Below are positions 6,741 to 9,647 of a DNA stretch of 9,647 nucleotides, one piece after another. Under the pieces are notes generated by a model. The model made no database searches and was not told the DNA's origin. It saw only the letters and a program-made list of their open reading frames with translations. How positions within the stretch are numbered: position 1 is the stretch's first letter; every line of letters starts with the position of its first letter. The stretch spans positions 1-9,647 of the forward strand of contig CBDUIJ010000226.1 in the NCBI GenBank assembly GCA_965367215.1, read 5' to 3'. This DNA comes from Granulosicoccus sp965367215. GTDB taxonomy: Bacteria; Pseudomonadota; Gammaproteobacteria; Granulosicoccales; Granulosicoccaceae. A program made the translations under genes and the position numbers.

Positions 6741-6744
6741 GATA
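6727..6744. promoter_or_regulatory. MarR-type operator site 2 (TATCTTGA-AG-TCAAGATA)
   Basis: This 18-bp site has 8-base arms that are perfectly inverted around AG. It shares the core TCTTGA-N2-TCAAGA with site 1, and its centre lies 27 bp from that of site 1. It overlaps the predicted -35 of the exporter promoter. Two copies of one design in a marR-divergent intergenic region make a regulatory role likely. Confidence 0.78.
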
Positions 6745-6797
6745 ACTGCGAGTGAAACAGTGTCGCGCGTGTCAAATCGGTTGTCCTGCCGAGCCTC

Positions 6798-6806
6798 TGC
6801 TATATT
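6798..6806 (+). promoter_or_regulatory. Extended -10 promoter element for marR (TGC-TATATT)
   Basis: TG at 6798-6799 followed by TATATT (6801-6806) forms an extended -10 element; the hexamer matches the consensus at five of six bases. Only a poorly spaced TTGTCC (6781-6786, 14-bp spacer) stands as a -35. Initiation 7 bases after the element would fall on the A of the marR ATG at 6814, giving a leaderless or nearly leaderless mRNA. This fits the absence of any Shine-Dalgarno sequence before that ATG. Confidence 0.45.
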
Positions 6807-6813
6807 CTTCATT

Positions 6814-7299
6814 ATGGATGCTGTAGACAAGATAATCAGCCAGTGGCAGGCAGAACGACCTGATCTCGATGTAACGGCCATGGCGCCAGTCGGCCGCCTG
6901 AGCGTGGTTGCACATCTTTTTTCACGTCAGATGGGCAAGGTCTTCGCCCGGCATGGGCTCAATGCTGCAGGTTTTGATGTACTGGCAACGTTACGTCGCT
7001 CCCCCGCACCTCATGCGCTGACGGCTGGCGAGCTGATGGCGTCTATGATGATTACATCAGGCACCATGACCAATCGAATCGATCAACTGGCCAAGGCAGG
7101 GCTGGTGGTCCGCAAGTCAGATGCTGCCGATGCTCGCCGGATCCTGGTCAAGCTGACGCCGAAAGGCAAACGGCTCATCGACAAGGCGGTGGCTGAGCAT
7201 GTGGTGAATCAGGCCGGTCTGCTGGAGGGACTGGATGAGTCGGAACGTGAGGTGCTTGACAAGCTGCTGCGCAAGTTGCTGGCATCCATTCCCTCGTGA
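6814..7299 (+). CDS. MarR-family transcriptional regulator
   Basis: This is a 161-residue dimeric winged-helix DNA-binding protein. The N-terminus (MDAVDKIISQWQAERPDLD..., then GRL) is typical of a widespread MarR subgroup. GLNAAGFDVLATLRRS (48-63) precedes the helix-turn-helix, with the recognition helix at about 81-94 (TSGTMTNRIDQLAK) and the wing at about 98-113 (VVRKSDAADARRILVKLT). C-terminal helices (about 115-158) complete the dimer interface. It probably represses the divergent exporter gene through the palindromes at 6702-6744 and releases them when a small ligand binds; the ligand is unknown. The frame is open far upstream, but the ATG at 6814 is chosen because the protein family starts there. 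No purine-rich ribosome-binding site precedes it (6794-6813 is pyrimidine-rich), which suggests leaderless translation. Confidence 0.92.
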   Translation: MDAVDKIISQWQAERPDLDVTAMAPVGRLSVVAHLFSRQMGKVFARHGLNAAGFDVLATLRRSPAPHALTAGELMASMMITSGTMTNRIDQLAKAGLVVRKSDAADARRILVKLTPKGKRLIDKAVAEHVVNQAGLLEGLDESEREVLDKLLRKLLASIPS

Positions 7300-7325
7300 A
7301 ACCTTGCTGATGAGCTCGGTATTGA

Positions 7326-7340
7326 CCGGGAAAAGCCCGG
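7326..7340 (+). other. Small hairpin in the marR to GGDEF-EAL intergenic gap
   Basis: CCGGG (7326-7330) and CCCGG (7336-7340) can form a 5-bp stem around AAAAG. It follows the marR stop codon by about 26 bases. The next bases are AAAACA rather than a U-run, so it is at best a weak terminator. The rest of 7300-7432 shows no strong promoter to my eye, although the next gene needs one unless it is read through from marR. Confidence 0.25.
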
Positions 7341-7432
7341 AAAACAGGCAAACGATGCTCTTTTCGTCATGAATGTAACACTCAGCTTACCCTTGGAGAC
7401 TAAAGATTCCGGTACCGCGGCGAGGCTCATGC

Positions 7433-9562
7433 ATGAGAATGGTAACTTCTCATGTCGTTCGTGCGCAGTCTGGTAACTGTTCTATGTCGTATCAACAGTA
7501 CATCAAGACGATCTCATACCCGCTGTCGCTGTTGAGCACTCCGGTCTGGCTTTTTGATGTCGGTAAACTCCGAGTCATGTGGGCCAACCAGGCAGGCCTG
7601 GATTTGTGGAATGCCACCAGCCTGGAAGAATTACAAGGGCGGGACATGAGCGATGGCATGACTCGCACCGTGTGCGAGCGCCTGGGGCAGTACTCCGAGG
7701 ATCTTGCCGGGACGACAAACAGTGTGGCAGAGCACTGGACTTTCTATCCCATGGGGCGTTCCTGTTCCTATGAGTGCTCCATCAGCGCCATTGAAGCACC
7801 TGGTGAGGCGCGTTGGCTGTTGATCAACGCCATACGTCAGGACAAACTCTCCGACTCGGACACCTTGTATCGCAGTGTCGCCTTGTTGCATACGTCGGTG
7901 TGTGTTTCCGTATTCGACCGACAAGGCCAATTGATGTACTCCAACCCGGCTGCTCGCCGCATGTTGGGGGCTGCCCCGTTGACCTTGTCTGAACGCTTTC
8001 TCGATGAGCAGGACTGGCACCTTGCACGCAGCAAGCTGGCACACAGTACAGGCGCCAGCATAGAGGCGCAGATGAACACGGCGGCAGGCGCTGTCTGGCA
8101 TAGCCTGACACTGGAGTTGTGTCCCGACCCGGTCAGCGGCAAGAAGTCCATTCTCATGAGTGAGATCGATATATCCGATCAGCGCAGCGCTCAGCAGCTG
8201 GTCAATCGACTTGCCTACACCGACACTCTGACAGGCTTGCCGAACAGGACCTCCTGGTTGGGCACCTTGAACGATCGACTGGCGAGCGCACGCGAAGAGC
8301 AGGGAGAACTGGCTATCCTGTTTGTCGATCTGGATCGGTTCAAGCTGATCAATGACACTCTGGGACATACCCTGGGTGACAAGCTGCTGGTTGCCGTATC
8401 TGATCGTCTGAAGGGGTGTCTGGGTGATGGTGATTATCTTGCCCGCCTCGGGGGCGATGAGTTCACGCTGCTGATCGACGAGAAGGGTGCAGAAGGTCGC
8501 TCGGAACAGATGGCCAGTAATCTGGTGGATGCTCTGGCCATTCCCATGCATGTAGACGGGCATGCGATGACCATGATCCCCAGCATCGGCATCGGCCTGT
8601 TCCCGCAGCACGCGGAAGATTCGACGTTGTTGATGCAACAGGCAGACATGGCCATGTATGCCGCCAAGGAGGCGGGTGGTGGCTTTCGTACCTTCAAACC
8701 CGACATGACCACGCAGATACGCAGGCGTTTGCGCATCGAAACCGATCTTCGGGAAGCGATCGACAGTGGCACATTGCAAGTCTACTTCCAGCCCAAGCTG
8801 GCAGCGGCAGATGGTCGCATGGCAGGTATGGAGGCGCTGGTACGCTGGGAGCATCCGGTTCTGGGATGGGTGCCGCCTGAAGACTTCATTGCCGTGGCTG
8901 AAGAAACCGGCATGATCGGAGATATTACCCGACAGGTGCTGCATCACTCGATGCTGCAGCAAACGGTCTGGTCAGCCCAGGGGCATGACATCCCGGTAGC
9001 TATCAATGTGTCACCGATGGAGTTTCGTCGGGGGGATTTCGATACGGTCGTTCGTGATGCCCTGCAACTGACCAACTGCAAGCCACAATGCATAGAACTG
9101 GAAATTACCGAATCGATGTTGATGGCCGATAGCGAATCGGTTCAGCAGATTCTGGCCGGCTTGACCTCACTGGGCGTGAAGTTGAGCATCGATGATTTCG
9201 GTTCGGGTTACAGCAATCTGGGTTATTTGCAGAAATTTCCGCTGGACAGCATCAAGATCGATCGTTCGTTTCTCGATGACGGGGGGATATCACCCGTGGT
9301 CGAGCTCATCATCGATGTCGCCAGAACGTTGTCTCTGACAGTGGTGGCGGAAGGGGTGGAAACGACAGAGCAACGTAATTTCCTGATAGCGCATGGTTGC
9401 GATCAGCTGCAGGGATTCCTGTTCAGCAAACCGCTGGACAAGCGTCGGGCAACCGACTTTCTGATAGCGCATGACGATGGTCGCGCCCACTGGTCAAGTC
9501 ACGCCGTATCGGCCGAATGGGCCGTTCAGCGCAGGCGCGAGGAACTGGCCGAAGATTTCTGA
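7433..9562 (+). CDS. PAS-PAS-GGDEF-EAL cyclic-di-GMP signalling protein
   Basis: This 709-residue protein should make and/or break down the second messenger c-di-GMP. Two PAS-like sensor segments occupy about residues 25-135 and 143-255. The GGDEF domain (about 258-420) starts at LAYTDTLTGLPNR and has an intact active-site motif GGDEF at 340-344. The inhibitory RxxD site is altered: residue 331 is glycine and D334 remains. The EAL domain (about 440-690) keeps E467-A-L-V-R-W, N525, E557/E560 region ITES, D587-D588-F-G, K608 and EGVE (640-643), so phosphodiesterase activity is expected. No transmembrane segment or signal peptide is evident, so it is probably cytoplasmic. The start at 7433 is supported by GAGG at 7422-7425, 7 bases upstream. 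An in-frame ATG at 7484, just before the first PAS segment, is the alternative but has no ribosome-binding site. Confidence 0.94.
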   Translation: MRMVTSHVVRAQSGNCSMSYQQYIKTISYPLSLLSTPVWLFDVGKLRVMWANQAGLDLWNATSLEELQGRDMSDGMTRTVCERLGQYSEDLAGTTNSVAEHWTFYPMGRSCSYECSISAIEAPGEARWLLINAIRQDKLSDSDTLYRSVALLHTSVCVSVFDRQGQLMYSNPAARRMLGAAPLTLSERFLDEQDWHLARSKLAHSTGASIEAQMNTAAGAVWHSLTLELCPDPVSGKKSILMSEIDISDQRSAQQLVNRLAYTDTLTGLPNRTSWLGTLNDRLASAREEQGELAILFVDLDRFKLINDTLGHTLGDKLLVAVSDRLKGCLGDGDYLARLGGDEFTLLIDEKGAEGRSEQMASNLVDALAIPMHVDGHAMTMIPSIGIGLFPQHAEDSTLLMQQADMAMYAAKEAGGGFRTFKPDMTTQIRRRLRIETDLREAIDSGTLQVYFQPKLAAADGRMAGMEALVRWEHPVLGWVPPEDFIAVAEETGMIGDITRQVLHHSMLQQTVWSAQGHDIPVAINVSPMEFRRGDFDTVVRDALQLTNCKPQCIELEITESMLMADSESVQQILAGLTSLGVKLSIDDFGSGYSNLGYLQKFPLDSIKIDRSFLDDGGISPVVELIIDVARTLSLTVVAEGVETTEQRNFLIAHGCDQLQGFLFSKPLDKRRATDFLIAHDDGRAHWSSHAVSAEWAVQRRREELAEDF

Positions 9563-9572
9563 AGGCGAGGTG

Positions 9573-9594
9573 CAGGACAAGTCGGATCCTGTTT
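9573..9594 (+). terminator. Weak candidate terminator after the GGDEF-EAL gene
   Basis: CAGGA (9573-9577) can pair with TCCTG (9587-9591) around a 9-base loop, followed by only TTT. The stem is short and the U-run poor, so this is a tentative call. It lies 10 bases after the stop codon and runs directly into the octamer array. Confidence 0.22.
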
Positions 9595-9647
9595 GCTGAC
9601 TTGCTGACTTGCTGACTTGCTGACTTGCTGACTTGCTGACTTGCTGA
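9593..9647. repeat. Tandem octamer array (TTGCTGAC, at least 6.9 perfect copies, continues past window)
   Basis: Six complete perfect copies of TTGCTGAC and seven bases of a seventh fill the last 55 bases, so the array is cut by the window edge. It starts 31 bases after the GGDEF-EAL stop codon. Plus-strand frames all meet TGA within the repeat. On the minus strand the repeat is open in every frame and would encode the eight-residue period VSKSASQQ, so it could be the tail of an incoming minus-strand gene, although an intergenic microsatellite is equally possible. Perfect short tandem repeats are prone to slippage and to assembly error. Confidence 0.95.

Noticed and set aside
7631..8962. Long open frame of 443 codons on the minus strand opposite the GGDEF-EAL gene.
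   Set aside because: No domain or plausible start context, low-complexity composition, and the plus strand carries an unmistakable PAS-GGDEF-EAL protein.
9593..9647. The octamer array as a CRISPR or an origin iteron set.
   Set aside because: The repeats are 8 bp with no spacers, too short for CRISPR and directly abutting, unlike iterons; no cas or rep gene is present.

Overview
The window looks like a stretch of chromosome from a Gram-negative proteobacterium, most likely a gammaproteobacterium (possibly a marine or environmental heterotroph). The evidence is moderately GC-rich coding DNA, a periplasmic sugar-binding protein with a Sec signal peptide, a MalK-type ATPase, a MarR/EamA pair and a PAS-GGDEF-EAL protein. 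The genus is inference only.

Region 1 (1-5691, + strand) is a sugar uptake and catabolism operon. It runs from the 3' end of a Gfo/Idh/MocA-family oxidoreductase through a periplasmic solute-binding protein, two MalF/MalG-type permeases and a MalK/UgpC-type ATPase to a small UPF0303 (HbpS-like) protein. From the first permease on, the genes overlap or nearly touch. The binding protein is separated from the first permease by about 125 bases that fold almost entirely into two long imperfect stem-loops, a layout expected to raise binding-protein output relative to the membrane subunits, as known for malE-malF. The second permease carries an extra hydrophilic periplasmic segment of about 70 residues. 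Two palindromes lie upstream of the binding-protein gene. The substrate cannot be read from sequence; a carbohydrate, glycoside or polyol oxidised by the linked dehydrogenase is likely.

Region 2 (5804-7299) is a divergent pair: an EamA-type 10-TM metabolite exporter on the minus strand and a MarR-family regulator on the plus strand. Their shared intergenic region holds two palindromes of the same design (TCTTGA-N2-TCAAGA, centres 27 bp apart) that cover the predicted -35 and -10 elements of the exporter promoter. The marR gene has no Shine-Dalgarno sequence but has an extended -10 (TGC-TATATT) placed so that transcription would begin at or next to its ATG, so its mRNA may be leaderless.

Region 3 (7300-9647) holds a 709-residue protein with two PAS-like sensor segments, an intact GGDEF domain lacking the inhibitory-site arginine, and an EAL domain with its recognised catalytic residues. 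Just downstream, the window ends inside a perfect tandem array of the octamer TTGCTGAC (at least 6.9 copies).

I see no mobile element, CRISPR array, tRNA, rRNA or clear defence system. The most interesting signals are non-coding: the twin stem-loops, the MarR operator pair, the probable leaderless start and the octamer array. The accessory UPF0303 gene and the enlarged permease make the transporter slightly unusual. I do not see a convincing wholly new system.
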